Assembly (NCBI RefSeq): GCF_007713735.2
Contig: NZ_VMNW02000001.1
Coordinates: 186,001-250,000 of the forward strand
From: Amycolatopsis acidicola
Lineage (GTDB): Bacteria; Actinomycetota; Actinomycetes; Mycobacteriales; Pseudonocardiaceae
Reading direction: 5' to 3'
DNA: 64,000 nt
Part shown: one piece after another, positions 40,524 through 49,207 of the stretch
Position numbering within the stretch: the stretch's first letter is position 1
Layout of the letters: every line of letters starts with the position of its first letter
Notes under the pieces: model-generated
Told to the model about the DNA's origin: nothing
Database searches by the model: none
What the model saw: only the letters and a program-made list of their open reading frames with translations
Made by a program: the position numbers and the translations under genes

Positions 40524-42062
40524 ATGTGCTTCATGACCGAGCTTTCCCAGCACGAGCCCGAAGACGACACCGAGAGCGTGAACGGATTGCTCGAGGAGGT
40601 CCTCCGCGAGTTCGCGGCGCTGGAGCCGGACGCCGATCCACTGCGTGTCGAGCTCGTCACCTCCGAGATACTCGGCGAGTGGTGGGAGGCCGGTGACGAC
40701 CTCGCCGCCGAGCTCATCGAGTTCGCCTCCGCCGCGCCCGAGCCGGAGCGCCTGGTCGGCCCGCTGGCCGCCCTGCGCACGCTGGCCACCACGGAGGAGC
40801 AGCGGGAGGCCGCGGGCCTGGCGCTGGAGAAGCTGGGGCTGCCGGAGCCCGACTGGGCGGGCAGGCTCAACCAGGTGGCTGCCGGCGAGTGCTGGCGCAC
40901 CGCCGATGTCTACGGCGACGAGACGTCCGTGCTGTGCGTGTTCGGCGAAGGGGAGCAGTCCCACGGGCTGCTCGTGTCGATCGGGTACGCGGTGTTCGGC
41001 GGCTGGGTCGACGAGGCGGTCATCGTCGAGTCGCCCGAAGAGGTCGTGGCCGAGATGCACTCGCAGGCCAGCGAGGGCGGTGACCTGGTCACGGTCGAGG
41101 CGATCACCCCAGGGCGCGCGCACCAGCTGCTCGCCGATGCCTTCGTGGGCACCGAGCTGCAGAGCGAGCCCGAGGTCACCGACGACTACGTGCGCTTCCG
41201 TGCGCTGGCGATGGCGCGCACCCGGGCGCTGCCGCAGGCGGAGCGGGTGGACGAGCCCAAGATCATGACCACCGAGGACCAGGCCGAGGCGATCGACGAG
41301 TTCTTCCGCGCCTCGCCCGACCTGGTGGACAACGAGGCCGCACGGGTGTGCGCGCTGCGCATCATCGAGTTCGGCTGCGAGCACGACCCGCGCCGTCCGC
41401 TGCGCGTCGGCCCGGACAAGCTGGCGTCCTTTGTGGACTTCGTGGACGACGGCGCGATCGAGCTGACCGAGGAGCAGGACGAGGCGCTGGAAGCGGTGCT
41501 GCCGGCGTGGGCGCGCTGGGGTGCCCGGCGCGACGGCCTGCCCGAGGACGCGGTCGAGCCGCTGCTGGAAGCGGTCGAGGACAGGCTCTACGAGCGGGCG
41601 CTGGAGACCGAGTCCACTGTGGACTCCTATCTGGACGGTTTCGACGGCCTGGACGAAGAGGGCGTCGCGGAACTGCTGGAGCGCCGCCAGTTCGCCGTGC
41701 CTTCGGTGTACACCGAGATCGCGGACGAAGAGGTGGAACTCGACCCGGCGGACCCGGAACAGCGCCGGCTGCTGGTCATCGGGGAGCACCCCGACTTCCA
41801 GGCCTCACTCGCCGAGGACGACCTCGACGAAGAGGCGTTCCTTACCGTCGCCGCGCACACCACGGTCGTCGACCAGCTGTGGGACAACGAGCCCGCCGAG
41901 GTCTGGCAGGCGGCCCAGCGGCTGCTCGCCAAGGGAATGCCGCGCACCGAAATCCTCGACGAACTGGCCGCCACCCTGGAAGCCAGGCTGGAAACCGACG
42001 ACGGCGACGGCCTCGAGTTCGACATCGATGACTACGTGCAGGCCCTGGACGAGCTGAACTGA
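40524..42062 (+). CDS. Cassette protein B2 (long paralogue of B1)
   Basis: A 512-residue, very acidic, soluble protein. The N-terminal about 330 residues align with B1 (VELVTSEILGEWW, EPDWAGRLNQV, SVLCVFGEGEQSHGLLV, then DNEAARVCALRIIEFGCEHD and RRPLRVGPD). A C-terminal extension of about 140 residues is absent from B1 and contains ELLERRQFAVPSVYTEI and DQLWDNEPAEVWQAAQRLL. ATG 40524 has GGAGGG 10 bases upstream; ATG 40533 is also possible. Function unknown. It ends 2 bases before the stop of a convergent small membrane protein. Confidence 0.8.
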   Translation: MCFMTELSQHEPEDDTESVNGLLEEVLREFAALEPDADPLRVELVTSEILGEWWEAGDDLAAELIEFASAAPEPERLVGPLAALRTLATTEEQREAAGLALEKLGLPEPDWAGRLNQVAAGECWRTADVYGDETSVLCVFGEGEQSHGLLVSIGYAVFGGWVDEAVIVESPEEVVAEMHSQASEGGDLVTVEAITPGRAHQLLADAFVGTELQSEPEVTDDYVRFRALAMARTRALPQAERVDEPKIMTTEDQAEAIDEFFRASPDLVDNEAARVCALRIIEFGCEHDPRRPLRVGPDKLASFVDFVDDGAIELTEEQDEALEAVLPAWARWGARRDGLPEDAVEPLLEAVEDRLYERALETESTVDSYLDGFDGLDEEGVAELLERRQFAVPSVYTEIADEEVELDPADPEQRRLLVIGEHPDFQASLAEDDLDEEAFLTVAAHTTVVDQLWDNEPAEVWQAAQRLLAKGMPRTEILDELAATLEARLETDDGDGLEFDIDDYVQALDELN

Positions 42063-42064
42063 CG

Positions 42065-42217
42065 CTATGGGGTTCCCGTCCCTTCGGGGGCGGGAGCCTG
42101 CTGCCTGCGGTCGGCGAGTGCGTCGTCGAAGTCCACGACGAAGGCGCCGGCCGCCATGGCCACCAGCACCACGATTCCGAGCAAAGCCCCGACCCAAGTG
42201 AAGACGATCTCGACCAT
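42065..42217 (-). CDS. 50-residue single-helix membrane protein
   Basis: A short gene encoding 50 residues: ATG 42217 follows GGGAGGAGG by 7 bases. The protein has one membrane helix (VGALLGIVVLVAMAAGAFVV) after five N-terminal residues, then an acidic stretch (DFDDALADRRQQ) and a Pro/Gly tail. The ribosome-binding site and clear membrane topology support it. It lies downstream of coaA on the same strand and ends 2 bases from the B2 stop. Role unknown. Confidence 0.65.
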   Translation of the reverse strand: MVEIVFTWVGALLGIVVLVAMAAGAFVVDFDDALADRRQQAPAPEGTGTP

Positions 42218-42405
42218 CGGTGGCCTCCTCCCTGGTCAGGTTGTATTTCCTAGTCACCAGGGTGCGGTCGCGGCCGGGCAACCGGTATCGGCCAACCGGT
42301 TACCGCCGCGTAGCCGCCATCAGCCGATCGGCCGAGCCTGCCGCCTACGCCCCGCGCAGGGCGCCGCGACCGGCTCAGCCCGGCAGGGCCGTTCGCAGTA
42401 GCGGG

Positions 42406-43338
42406 CTACAGCTTCCGCAGCCGGACGCGGTTGATGGAGTGATCCGAATCCTTGCGCAGCACCAGCGTCGCGCGGGGGCGGGTGGGGCGGATGTTGTCGA
42501 TCAGGTTCGGCTCGTTGATGGTGCGCCACAGGTGCCGCGCCTCGTCGCGGGCCTCGTCGTCGGGCAGGCCGGCGAAGTGGTGGAAGTGCGAGGCGGGGTC
42601 GGCGAACGCGGTCTGCCGCAGCTTCAGGAACCGCTCGATGTACCAGTGCTCGATGTCCGCGGTGTGCGCGTCCACGTAGATCGAGAAGTCGAACAGGTCC
42701 GACACCGCGAGCTGCGGGCCGGGCTGCAGCACGTTGAGCCCCTCGATGATCAGGATGTCCGGATGCCGGACCACGTGCTCCTCGCCCGGCACGATGTCAT
42801 ACGCCAGGTGCGAGTACACCGGGGCCGCGACCTCTTCGGCACCGGACTTGACCTCGGTGACGAACCGCAGCAGGGCGCGCCGGTCGTAGCTTTCCGGGAA
42901 ACCCTTGCGGTGCATGATGCCGCGCCGCTGCAGTTCGGCCTTGGGGTACAGGAACCCGTCGGTCGTCACGAGATCCACGCGCGGGTGGTCGGGCCAGCGG
43001 GCCAGCAGCGTGCGCAGCAGCCGCGCGGTGGTGGACTTGCCGACCGCCACGCTGCCCGCGATGCCGATGATGAACGGCACCTTGGTGCCCCGGCAGTCCT
43101 CGCCGAGGAAGGTGGTGGTGGCCTCGTACAGCCGCTGTCTCGCCGCGACCTGGAGGTTGATCAACCGGGACAACGGCAGATAGACCTCGGCCACCTCGGT
43201 CATGTCGACCTGTTCGCCGAGCCCGCGCAGTCGCAGCAGCTCCGCCGAGGTCAACGGCAGTGGTGTGCTTCGGCGCAGTTCCCGCCATTGCTCTCGGTGT
43301 AGCTCGACGTAGGGACTGAGCTCACGGACCCGTGGCAT
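42406..43338 (-). CDS. coaA: Type I pantothenate kinase
   Basis: A 310-residue prokaryotic type I pantothenate kinase, which phosphorylates pantothenate in the first step of coenzyme A synthesis and is feedback-inhibited by CoA. Motifs: P-loop [36 protein letters not shown], and [14 protein letters not shown] 43338 ([13 protein letters not shown]) is chosen over GTG 43344 because AGGAG lies 7 bases before it. The 161-base gap upstream contains an imperfect inverted repeat (CGGTAggtctTACCG, about 43400) but no gene. Confidence 0.95.
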   Translation of the reverse strand: MPRVRELSPYVELHREQWRELRRSTPLPLTSAELLRLRGLGEQVDMTEVAEVYLPLSRLINLQVAARQRLYEATTTFLGEDCRGTKVPFIIGIAGSVAVGKSTTARLLRTLLARWPDHPRVDLVTTDGFLYPKAELQRRGIMHRKGFPESYDRRALLRFVTEVKSGAEEVAAPVYSHLAYDIVPGEEHVVRHPDILIIEGLNVLQPGPQLAVSDLFDFSIYVDAHTADIEHWYIERFLKLRQTAFADPASHFHHFAGLPDDEARDEARHLWRTINEPNLIDNIRPTRPRATLVLRKDSDHSINRVRLRKL

Positions 43339-43499
43339 TCCCACACTCCTTGCCCGTCGCTGGGCTGACGTCGAATTTCCCGCGCGCTAACGCTCCCCTA
43401 ACGGTAGGTCTTACCGGCGGTGAACGCGCTGTGACTTACTACACCCCGCTGGGGGACAATGCTTTGAACAGGCCGGATGCGCTCGCGAAGAGTGCCGCG

Positions 43500-44114
43500 T
43501 CACCGGCGGCCGAACACCTCTGCCCACGCGGCGGCGACCTGGCGGGCGCAGGTTTCCGGGCTGACGCCGCCGACGCCGGTGCCGAGGCCCGGCATGGCGA
43601 TCGTGTCGACCACGCGGCGGAGTTCGACGCCGTGGTCCAGTTTCCCGTCGCGCCAGCGCAGGAACACCGCCCGCGCCGCGAGGTACGGGTGCACGGTGTC
43701 CTCGGGCAGCCGCTCGCCGGGCTCGCGCATCGTCGGGGCGCTGATCAGCCACGCCGGCGCGGGCTCGCCGGTGGGCACGACCACCGCTTCGCCGATCGGG
43801 AGTTCGCCGCCGTGCAAGGCGAGTACGGCACTGCGCACGTTCTGCTCGACGCCGGGGAACGCCCGCGCGTAGACGGCGTCTATCCCGCCGCGCATCCAGC
43901 CGTAGGAGTTCGCCGGGCTGACGATCGCGTCCGCGACCACGTCGAGTACCGAACCGTGATGCACCCGCACGGCACCGTCCACACTGTCCACAACGCCCTG
44001 CCAGGCGTTGGCGAGTGGTTCGTCGATGGCGCACAGCACAAGAGAAGGACTGTGCGGTGAGACCCGGTCTTCGGCCCCTGCTCGGGTGGCGTGCGTGCCC
44101 GATTCGGCGGTCAC
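43500..44114 (-). CDS. Macro-domain protein
   Basis: A 204-residue protein whose core is a macro domain: VRVHHGSVLDVVADAIVSPAN, then SYGWMRGGIDAVYARAFPG and GEAVVVPTGEP, with the loop VDTIAMPGLGTGVGGVSPE. Macro domains bind ADP-ribose and its derivatives and may hydrolyse them. Here the usual NAAN is SPAN, and the glycine-rich second loop is kept. GTG 44114 is used; the first about 35 residues have little conservation and a later GTG (44057) is possible. Divergent from pheA. Confidence 0.85.
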   Translation of the reverse strand: MTAESGTHATRAGAEDRVSPHSPSLVLCAIDEPLANAWQGVVDSVDGAVRVHHGSVLDVVADAIVSPANSYGWMRGGIDAVYARAFPGVEQNVRSAVLALHGGELPIGEAVVVPTGEPAPAWLISAPTMREPGERLPEDTVHPYLAARAVFLRWRDGKLDHGVELRRVVDTIAMPGLGTGVGGVSPETCARQVAAAWAEVFGRR

Positions 44115-44210
44115 GCCTACACCATGCCAAAAAAAGGCACGCCATGTAACCGGCGGCCGGGCGCAACGCCTGAACAGACCAGCGTTTCGCTGAGTGCGTA
44201 ACCTGACGAC

Positions 44211-45122
44211 GTGGCAAGGATCGCATATTTCGGGCCCGAGGGAACGTTTACCGAGCAGGCAGCCCGAATTCTGGCCCCTGACGGGGAACTCGTCCCGTTC
44301 GAGACCATCCCGCAGGCGCTGGCCGCGGTGCGCGCGGGCACCACCGACGGAGCCTGCGTACCGGTCGAGAACTCGGTCGAAGGCGTGGTGCCCGCGACCC
44401 TCGACGGGCTCGCTGACAGGGAACCGTTGATTGCCTTCGCGGAGGCGCTGCTTCCGGTCCACTTCAGCGTGCTCACCAGGCCGGACACCGAGCAGATCCA
44501 CACTGTGGCAAGCCATCCGCACGCGCTTGCGCAGGTTCGCCTGTGGCTGGAGGAACATCTGCCCGGCGCGCGCCCGGTCGCGTCTTCGTCCACCGCGGCC
44601 GCCGCGGTCGCGGTGCAGGCCGGAGAGTACGACGCGGCGGTCACCGCGCCGGTCGCCGCCGAGCACTACCCGCTCAAGGTGCTGGCCACCGAGGTCGCCG
44701 ACGTCCGCGACGCGCGCACCCGGTTTTTGTTGGTACGCAAGCCAGAACACCCGTTGCCGGAGCCCACGGGCGCCGACCGCACCTCGGTGGTGGCGGCCGC
44801 GGCCAACCGCACCGGCGCGCTCGCCGAGCTGCTCACCGAGCTCGCGGTCCGCGGGATCAACCTGACCCGATTGGACGCCCGGCCCTCCAAGGGGAATTTC
44901 GGGGAGTACCGGTTCTTCTTCGATTTCGAGGGCCACGTTGCCGAACCGCGGATCGGGGACGCGCTGGCCGCTTTGCGCCGCCGTTGCCGCAATGTCCGCT
45001 TCCTCGGTTCGCATCCGCGTGCCGACGGGGTGCGCGCCACCATCGAGCCGCTCGCCGACAACCACGATTTCACCGACGCCGCCGCCTGGGTCGCCGCTGT
45101 CCGAAAAGGAGAGCTCGCGTGA
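44211..45122 (+). CDS. pheA: Prephenate dehydratase
   Basis: A 303-residue monofunctional prephenate dehydratase (prephenate to phenylpyruvate, phenylalanine synthesis). The catalytic domain shows AYFGPEGTFTEQAA, ENSVEGVVPATLDGL and the TRFLLV motif with the essential Thr. A C-terminal ACT domain (TGALAELLTELAVRGINLTR) mediates phenylalanine feedback. GTG 44211 has no evident ribosome-binding site. It ends at a GTGA overlap with a histidine phosphatase, an order also seen in mycobacteria. Confidence 0.95.
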   Translation: MARIAYFGPEGTFTEQAARILAPDGELVPFETIPQALAAVRAGTTDGACVPVENSVEGVVPATLDGLADREPLIAFAEALLPVHFSVLTRPDTEQIHTVASHPHALAQVRLWLEEHLPGARPVASSSTAAAAVAVQAGEYDAAVTAPVAAEHYPLKVLATEVADVRDARTRFLLVRKPEHPLPEPTGADRTSVVAAAANRTGALAELLTELAVRGINLTRLDARPSKGNFGEYRFFFDFEGHVAEPRIGDALAALRRRCRNVRFLGSHPRADGVRATIEPLADNHDFTDAAAWVAAVRKGELA

Positions 45123-45736
45123 AGCTGTACCTCATCCGGCACGCCGAGAGCGTCGCGAACACCCAGAAGATCCTCGACACCGCGCTGCCAGGCCCGCCGC
45201 TCACCGAGCTGGGGCACCAGCAGGCGCAAGCGCTTGCGGACAGGCTTTCGGCCGCGCGCATCACGGCTGTATACGCATCGTATGCAACGCGTGCGCAGCA
45301 GACGGCCGGCCCGCTCGCGGCCGCTCTGGCCACCACCGTGCAGGCCGTCGAGGGCGTGCAGGAAGTCGGCGTCGGCGACCTCGAAGGCCGCGGCGATCCG
45401 GCGGCGTTCAAGGCGTATGTCGAGACCGTGCGCCCGTGGACCCAGGGGGACCTGACCGTCGCGATGCCGGGCGGCGAAAGCGGCGAGCAGGTGCGGGCGC
45501 GGTTCACCACGGCGGTGGGTGAGTTGCGGACCAAGCACGAACCCGCGGACGCGGACGGCGCGATCGCGCTGGTGAGCCACGGCGGGGTGATCCGCCTCGG
45601 CGCGGAATGGCTCTGCGACAACGTTCGCCCGGAGCTGGCCGACCAGGGCCTGATCCCCAACACCGGCGTCGTCGAGCTGGAGACCGTGCCCGGCGCGGGC
45701 TGGCACTGCCTCAGCTGGGCCGGTCAGCGGATGTGA
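45119..45736 (+). CDS. Histidine phosphatase family protein (phosphoglycerate mutase-like)
   Basis: A 205-residue member of the histidine phosphatase superfamily. Catalytic features: KLYLIRHAESVANTQ with the phospho-accepting His of RHAE, the acidic residue in EVGVGDLEG, and LVSHGGVIRL with the second His. Whether it acts as a mutase or phosphatase and on what substrate is not clear. GTG 45119 overlaps the pheA stop, so the genes are translated together. Confidence 0.9.
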   Translation: MKLYLIRHAESVANTQKILDTALPGPPLTELGHQQAQALADRLSAARITAVYASYATRAQQTAGPLAAALATTVQAVEGVQEVGVGDLEGRGDPAAFKAYVETVRPWTQGDLTVAMPGGESGEQVRARFTTAVGELRTKHEPADADGAIALVSHGGVIRLGAEWLCDNVRPELADQGLIPNTGVVELETVPGAGWHCLSWAGQRM

Positions 45737-45774
45737 GAACAGGCCGCTGAGCACCGGTTGTTGTAGTTTCACCG

Positions 45775-45815
45775 TGTGTGGCCGGGGGTCGTAACGAATT
45801 TGCCAAGGCCACACA
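45775..45815. promoter_or_regulatory. Inverted repeat before the DUF4232 lipoprotein gene
   Basis: TGTGTGGCC (45775-45783) and GGCCACACA (45807-45815) form a perfect 9-bp inverted repeat with a 23-base spacer containing the AT-rich GTAACGAATTTG. It could be an operator for the lipoprotein or a terminator for the phosphatase operon. Confidence 0.35.
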
Positions 45816-45879
45816 ACCCGGCAGGTGGATCGCACGTCCTCCGGGTAGTGCTCAACCAGCACAGGGAGGCGAAACAGAC

Positions 45880-46545
45880 ATGGTGCGAGTGAGGATTTCC
45901 CAGGTCGGCCTGGTGGCCACCGCGGCAGCTCTCGCCGCCGCCGTCTCGGCGTGCGGGCAGGGCACGAACAACTCCGCACAGCCGCAGCCGACGACACCGA
46001 GCGCGACGAGCAGCACCACCGAGACGACGAGCCCGTCGCAGACGGCCACCTCGGCGCCGGCCGAGGTCACCCCGCCGTCCGCGTCCACGGGCGCGCAGAA
46101 CGCGGGCAACAACCTCTGTAAAGCGTCTGACCTGCAGCTTTCCGTGGGCAACGGGGACGCCGCGGCGGGCACGGTCTACCGGCCGCTCGTCTTCACCAAC
46201 GTCAGCAGCCACTCCTGCGTGATCCAGGGTTTCCCCGGCGTCTCGTACGTCGGTGGCTCGGACGGGCACCAGGTCGGCCCGGCGGCATTCCGCACCGGCG
46301 ACAAGGGCGGGCCGATCACGCTCGCCAAAGGGGAGACGGCGCACGCGACCGTCGGCTTCGTGAACGTGCAGAACTACGACACGGTGACCTGCCAGCCGCA
46401 GCCGGTGCGCGGGCTGCGCGTGTACCCGCCGCAGGAGACCGCGTCGATGTACGTCGACTACCCGGGAACCGGGTGCGGGAGCGACAAGATCCCGGGCAAC
46501 CAGCTCACCGTGAAGACCATCGAAAAGGGCTCGAGCGGCGACTGA
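45880..46545 (+). CDS. DUF4232 lipoprotein
   Basis: A 221-residue secreted lipoprotein. The signal peptide ends in the lipobox AAAVSAC, followed by a Ser/Thr/Gln-rich linker (about 27-75) and a DUF4232 domain (LCKASDLQLSVGNGD, YRPLVFTNVSSHSCVIQGFP, through GTGCGSDKIPG). DUF4232 proteins are common actinobacterial cell-surface proteins of unknown function. ATG 45880 follows AGGGAGG by 10 bases. An inverted repeat lies upstream at 45775-45815. Confidence 0.88.
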   Translation: MVRVRISQVGLVATAAALAAAVSACGQGTNNSAQPQPTTPSATSSTTETTSPSQTATSAPAEVTPPSASTGAQNAGNNLCKASDLQLSVGNGDAAAGTVYRPLVFTNVSSHSCVIQGFPGVSYVGGSDGHQVGPAAFRTGDKGGPITLAKGETAHATVGFVNVQNYDTVTCQPQPVRGLRVYPPQETASMYVDYPGTGCGSDKIPGNQLTVKTIEKGSSGD

Positions 46546-46546
46546 C

Positions 46547-46957
46547 TCAGACGCGGGCGCACAGCTCGTGCGCCCGCGCGAGGTGCGACTGGCCGGCGGG
46601 GTCGGCGAAGTTCAGGCTGATCACCATCCGGCTCACGCCGTCGAGATGATCCGCCAGCTGCTCATAGAGTGGGCTGCCTGCGGCGGCGGCCGCGGACAGG
46701 TCCCTTGCCGCGGTGATGTGCTGGATCACGCCGGGCGCGAGCGTGGCCTGGCTGACGTAGGCGTTCGGAAGTGGACCGGCCCGATCCAGTGACGCGCAGG
46801 CCGCGCGCGCGTCCTGGGCCGGCCCGTTGCCGCCGCCGGAGACAGTCCACAGCAGACCGATCACCACCGCCCCCACCGCGAACCCGGCGGCGCCCGCCAG
46901 CACCAGGGGACGGCGTCCACGCGCCGGCTCCGCGTCCTGCTCGCGTTCGAGCCGCAT
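46547..46957 (-). CDS. Single-span membrane protein, hypothetical
   Basis: A predicted 136-residue protein: a charged N terminus (MRLEREQDAEPARGRR), one membrane helix (LVLAGAAGFAVGAVVIGLLW), then an extracytoplasmic helical part with two cysteines (AACASLD, HELCARV) that could form a disulfide. The frame extends to ATG 47128, but codons there become AT-rich and run into the MITE-like element at 47018. The start may therefore lie between 46957 and about 47010, and the element may have altered the original promoter or N terminus. Function unknown. Confidence 0.65.
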   Translation of the reverse strand: MRLEREQDAEPARGRRPLVLAGAAGFAVGAVVIGLLWTVSGGGNGPAQDARAACASLDRAGPLPNAYVSQATLAPGVIQHITAARDLSAAAAAGSPLYEQLADHLDGVSRMVISLNFADPAGQSHLARAHELCARV

Positions 46958-47017
46958 GGGATATTCCAGCACCTCGCGGGCCCGCCGAGCCAGCTTCGCG
47001 GCCGTGCCGTTACCTCT

Positions 47018-47212
47018 GGAAAGTGTTTTGTAAGTGGCGGAGCCGCTTGCGGTGGGCCGTGCGCTTGCACCGCCGGGGGTTCTGAGGTGGTCGCTGGCGA
47101 GGACAGCGCCGAAGTGGTGAATTGGCATTCATGATGAGGCGATCCCGGAGTCAGGGGCCGCCTCAGGTTCCCCTACCTGCACCGCTACGCAAACCACATT
47201 TGAAACAGTTCC
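47018..47212. mobile_element. Candidate 195-bp MITE-like element
   Basis: The left end (GGAAAGTGTTTTGTAAGTGG) and the reverse complement of the right end (GGAACTGTTTCAAATGTGG) match at 14 of 19 positions with one gap, forming imperfect terminal inverted repeats. The interior has lower G+C and no gene, and can form hairpins. The right end abuts the metallopeptidase stop codon. No clear target duplication and no transposase. Confidence 0.45.
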
Positions 47213-47562
47213 TAGCCCCAGCCGAGTTCGTGGAGCCGGGCGTCGTCGATGCCGAAGTGGTGTGCGATCTCGTGCACGACGGTGATCAGGACTTCCTCGG
47301 TGACCTGCTCCTCGGTCTCGCAGATCGCCAGTATCGGGCGCCGGTAGATCGAAATCCGGTCCGGGAGCACCCCGCCGTAGTCGGACGTGCGGCGCGTCAG
47401 CGCGACGCCGTGGTACAGGCCGAGGATGCCCGGTGCCTCTTCGTTGTGGTCCTCGACCAGCACGACGACGTTGTCCATCGCCTCGGCGAACTCCGGCGGT
47501 ACGGCGTCCAGCGCGTCGGCGACCAGTTCCTCGAACCGCGCCTCGGACATTTCTACGGCCAT
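47212..47562 (-). CDS. Zincin-like metallopeptidase family protein
   Basis: A 116-residue protein of the small metallopeptidase family common in actinobacteria (zincin_1/DUF1025 type). The metal site is HEIAHHFGID, giving HExxHxxGxxD near the C terminus (about 96-106). It starts MAVEMSEARFEELVADALD and has a central VVLVEDHNEE. Substrate unknown. The stop codon borders the MITE-like element at 47212. It begins 4 bases after the stop of the septum-formation-type gene, with which it is probably co-transcribed. Confidence 0.9.
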   Translation of the reverse strand: MAVEMSEARFEELVADALDAVPPEFAEAMDNVVVLVEDHNEEAPGILGLYHGVALTRRTSDYGGVLPDRISIYRRPILAICETEEQVTEEVLITVVHEIAHHFGIDDARLHELGWG

Positions 47563-47566
47563 CGCG

Positions 47567-48556
47567 CTAGCCGCCGGGCTGGCTCGACTGCACCGGCTGC
47601 TGCCCGCCCGCGGGCGGCGCGTCCTGCGCCTGCTGCCGGATGCTGCCGGTGATCGGCGCGAGCCCGCTCTTGTCCGGCAGCGTCGCGCCCACCTTGCAGT
47701 TGACCAACGTCGAACCGGCGTCCCAGCTCTCCTGCTCGCGCAGATCCCAGGTCAGGATCAGCTTCTGCTCGCTGAGATCGACGCCTCCGGCATAGCCCTG
47801 CACGTCGTGGTTGCACTCGGTGTCCAGCCACGCGGCCTGGTCCTTCTGGGACGGGTAGTCGTCCTTGAAGTGGTCCTTGAGGTCGACGGTCGCGACGATC
47901 TCGTAGGAGTGCGGCTGGGTGCAGTCGATCGGGTTGCCGACCGTCTTGTTCGCCAGCGCGAGGCAGGTCCCCGGATCCCAGATCGGCGCCTGCGACTGTG
48001 CCGCCGCGTTGCCGGTGACCGGCTGCAGCGCCCCGCCCGGCGCGGCCCACTGGAGCACGCAGCGCATGTCTCGATCACCGTCGGACCATTCCGACGTGCC
48101 GGGGCGCAGCGCGCTCACGGTGAACTTGCCGTACGGGTCGAGCTGTTTGCCGAGGTAGCTCTGCGCGCCGTCGGTGCACCGCGCCATCGCCATGTCGCGC
48201 CACTCGTCGACCCCGGGCTCCGGCACCCCCGCCGGGTACTTGTCGCCGATGTTGACCACACCGGTCACCTCGTACAGATGCGGTTGTGCACAGGGCACGG
48301 TGTGGATGTCCGACACGTCCGGCTGTACCCAGTTCAGGCAAGTGCCCGGCGCGGCGTGGAACGCGGCCTTGGCCTCCGCCGACTCCTCGACTTTTCCGCC
48401 ACCGGCGACGCCGCCGCCCCAGGAAAAGGCGACGCTCAGCGACAGGGCCAGGATCGCGCCGACGAAGACACCCAGCATGACCAGCCGGGTGCGCAGTGTG
48501 TTCGTTGCCAAACCTTGTCCGAGCATCGCGGTCAATAATGCCCGCGTCCTGGCCAC
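47567..48556 (-). CDS. Septum-formation family membrane protein
   Basis: A 329-residue protein with one N-terminal membrane helix (about 25-46) and two copies of a septum-formation-like domain. Each copy begins with a GTCL motif (APGTCLNWVQ and DPGTCLALAN), followed by C-x-Q-P-H (VPCAQPHLYEV and IDCTQPHSYEI) and a later cysteine, likely disulfide-bonded. The C-terminal tail is Gln/Pro-rich. GTG 48556 is used, and ATG 48526 is another option. It is divergent from the YgiB-like gene. A cell-envelope or division role is inferred from the family name. Confidence 0.85.
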   Translation of the reverse strand: MARTRALLTAMLGQGLATNTLRTRLVMLGVFVGAILALSLSVAFSWGGGVAGGGKVEESAEAKAAFHAAPGTCLNWVQPDVSDIHTVPCAQPHLYEVTGVVNIGDKYPAGVPEPGVDEWRDMAMARCTDGAQSYLGKQLDPYGKFTVSALRPGTSEWSDGDRDMRCVLQWAAPGGALQPVTGNAAAQSQAPIWDPGTCLALANKTVGNPIDCTQPHSYEIVATVDLKDHFKDDYPSQKDQAAWLDTECNHDVQGYAGGVDLSEQKLILTWDLREQESWDAGSTLVNCKVGATLPDKSGLAPITGSIRQQAQDAPPAGGQQPVQSSQPGG

Positions 48557-48589
48557 AGGACACCCCTCGGGTAGCTAGTGTTGTGCCCG

Positions 48590-49207
48590 ATGACCGAAGA
48601 CACCCCGCCGGAAGGCCGCGACGCCCCGGAAGATCAGCCCGCGCGGGGCTCGATGCGCTTCCAGGACCCGGACAACACGACACCGCGCGAACCCACGCTC
48701 GCCGAGCAGCGCGCCCGCCGCAAGGCGGAGCAGGAGGAGCGGGAACGGATCGAGGCCCAGGAGGTCGCCAGACAGGAAGCCGAGCGCAAGGCGGGCACGC
48801 GCCGCAAGGTGCTGATCGGGAGCGGCGTGACGGTCGGCCTCGTCGGCGTCGTCGCGGCCTGGTACGTCGTGGGCAAGCCGGACGAGGTCAGCGCGGTCTG
48901 CACGGACGCGAACGGCGTGGTGCAGAACGACGAGTACTGCGACGACAGCTACATCGCGTCGCACGGCGGGCACTACGACTCCGGTACCGGGCTCTGGATC
49001 ATCCCTTACGGCGTGGGCGCGGGGCAGTACCGCTACAACTACGGCGGCACCGGCACTGTCGGCACTCCGGTGTCCGGAGGCACGTACACGAAGCCGTCCA
49101 GCAACACGTCGGTCAAGACGTCTTCGGGCAAGACGGTGCAGCGCGGCGGGTTCGGGATCAGCGGCAAGAGCAGCACCGGCGGCACGGGGAAGAGCGGGGG
49201 CTCGTAG
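48590..49207 (+). CDS. YgiB/DUF1190-like membrane-anchored protein
   Basis: A 205-residue protein: a charged, coiled-coil-like N terminus (about 40-72, Arg/Glu/Ala-rich), one membrane helix (about 78-97), and an extracytoplasmic Gly/Ser/Thr/Tyr-rich domain. That domain has VCTDANGVVQNDEYCDDSYI and the ending KTVQRGGFGISGKSS, which resembles the TVxRGGFG tail of E. coli YgiB/YjfM. The next gene, directly adjacent, is a YgiC/YjfC-like ATP-grasp enzyme, the same pairing as in E. coli. The assignment rests on both features. Confidence 0.72.
   Translation: MTEDTPPEGRDAPEDQPARGSMRFQDPDNTTPREPTLAEQRARRKAEQEERERIEAQEVARQEAERKAGTRRKVLIGSGVTVGLVGVVAAWYVVGKPDEVSAVCTDANGVVQNDEYCDDSYIASHGGHYDSGTGLWIIPYGVGAGQYRYNYGGTGTVGTPVSGGTYTKPSSNTSVKTSSGKTVQRGGFGISGKSSTGGTGKSGGS

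Noticed and set aside
44115..45065. Minus-strand open frame upstream of the macro-domain protein
   Set aside because: It is the antisense shadow of pheA. Macro-domain homology lies entirely below 44114.
46958..47128. N-terminal extension of the membrane protein at 46547 to ATG 47128
   Set aside because: Codons become AT-rich and the segment runs into the MITE-like element, so the longer protein is unlikely to be original.
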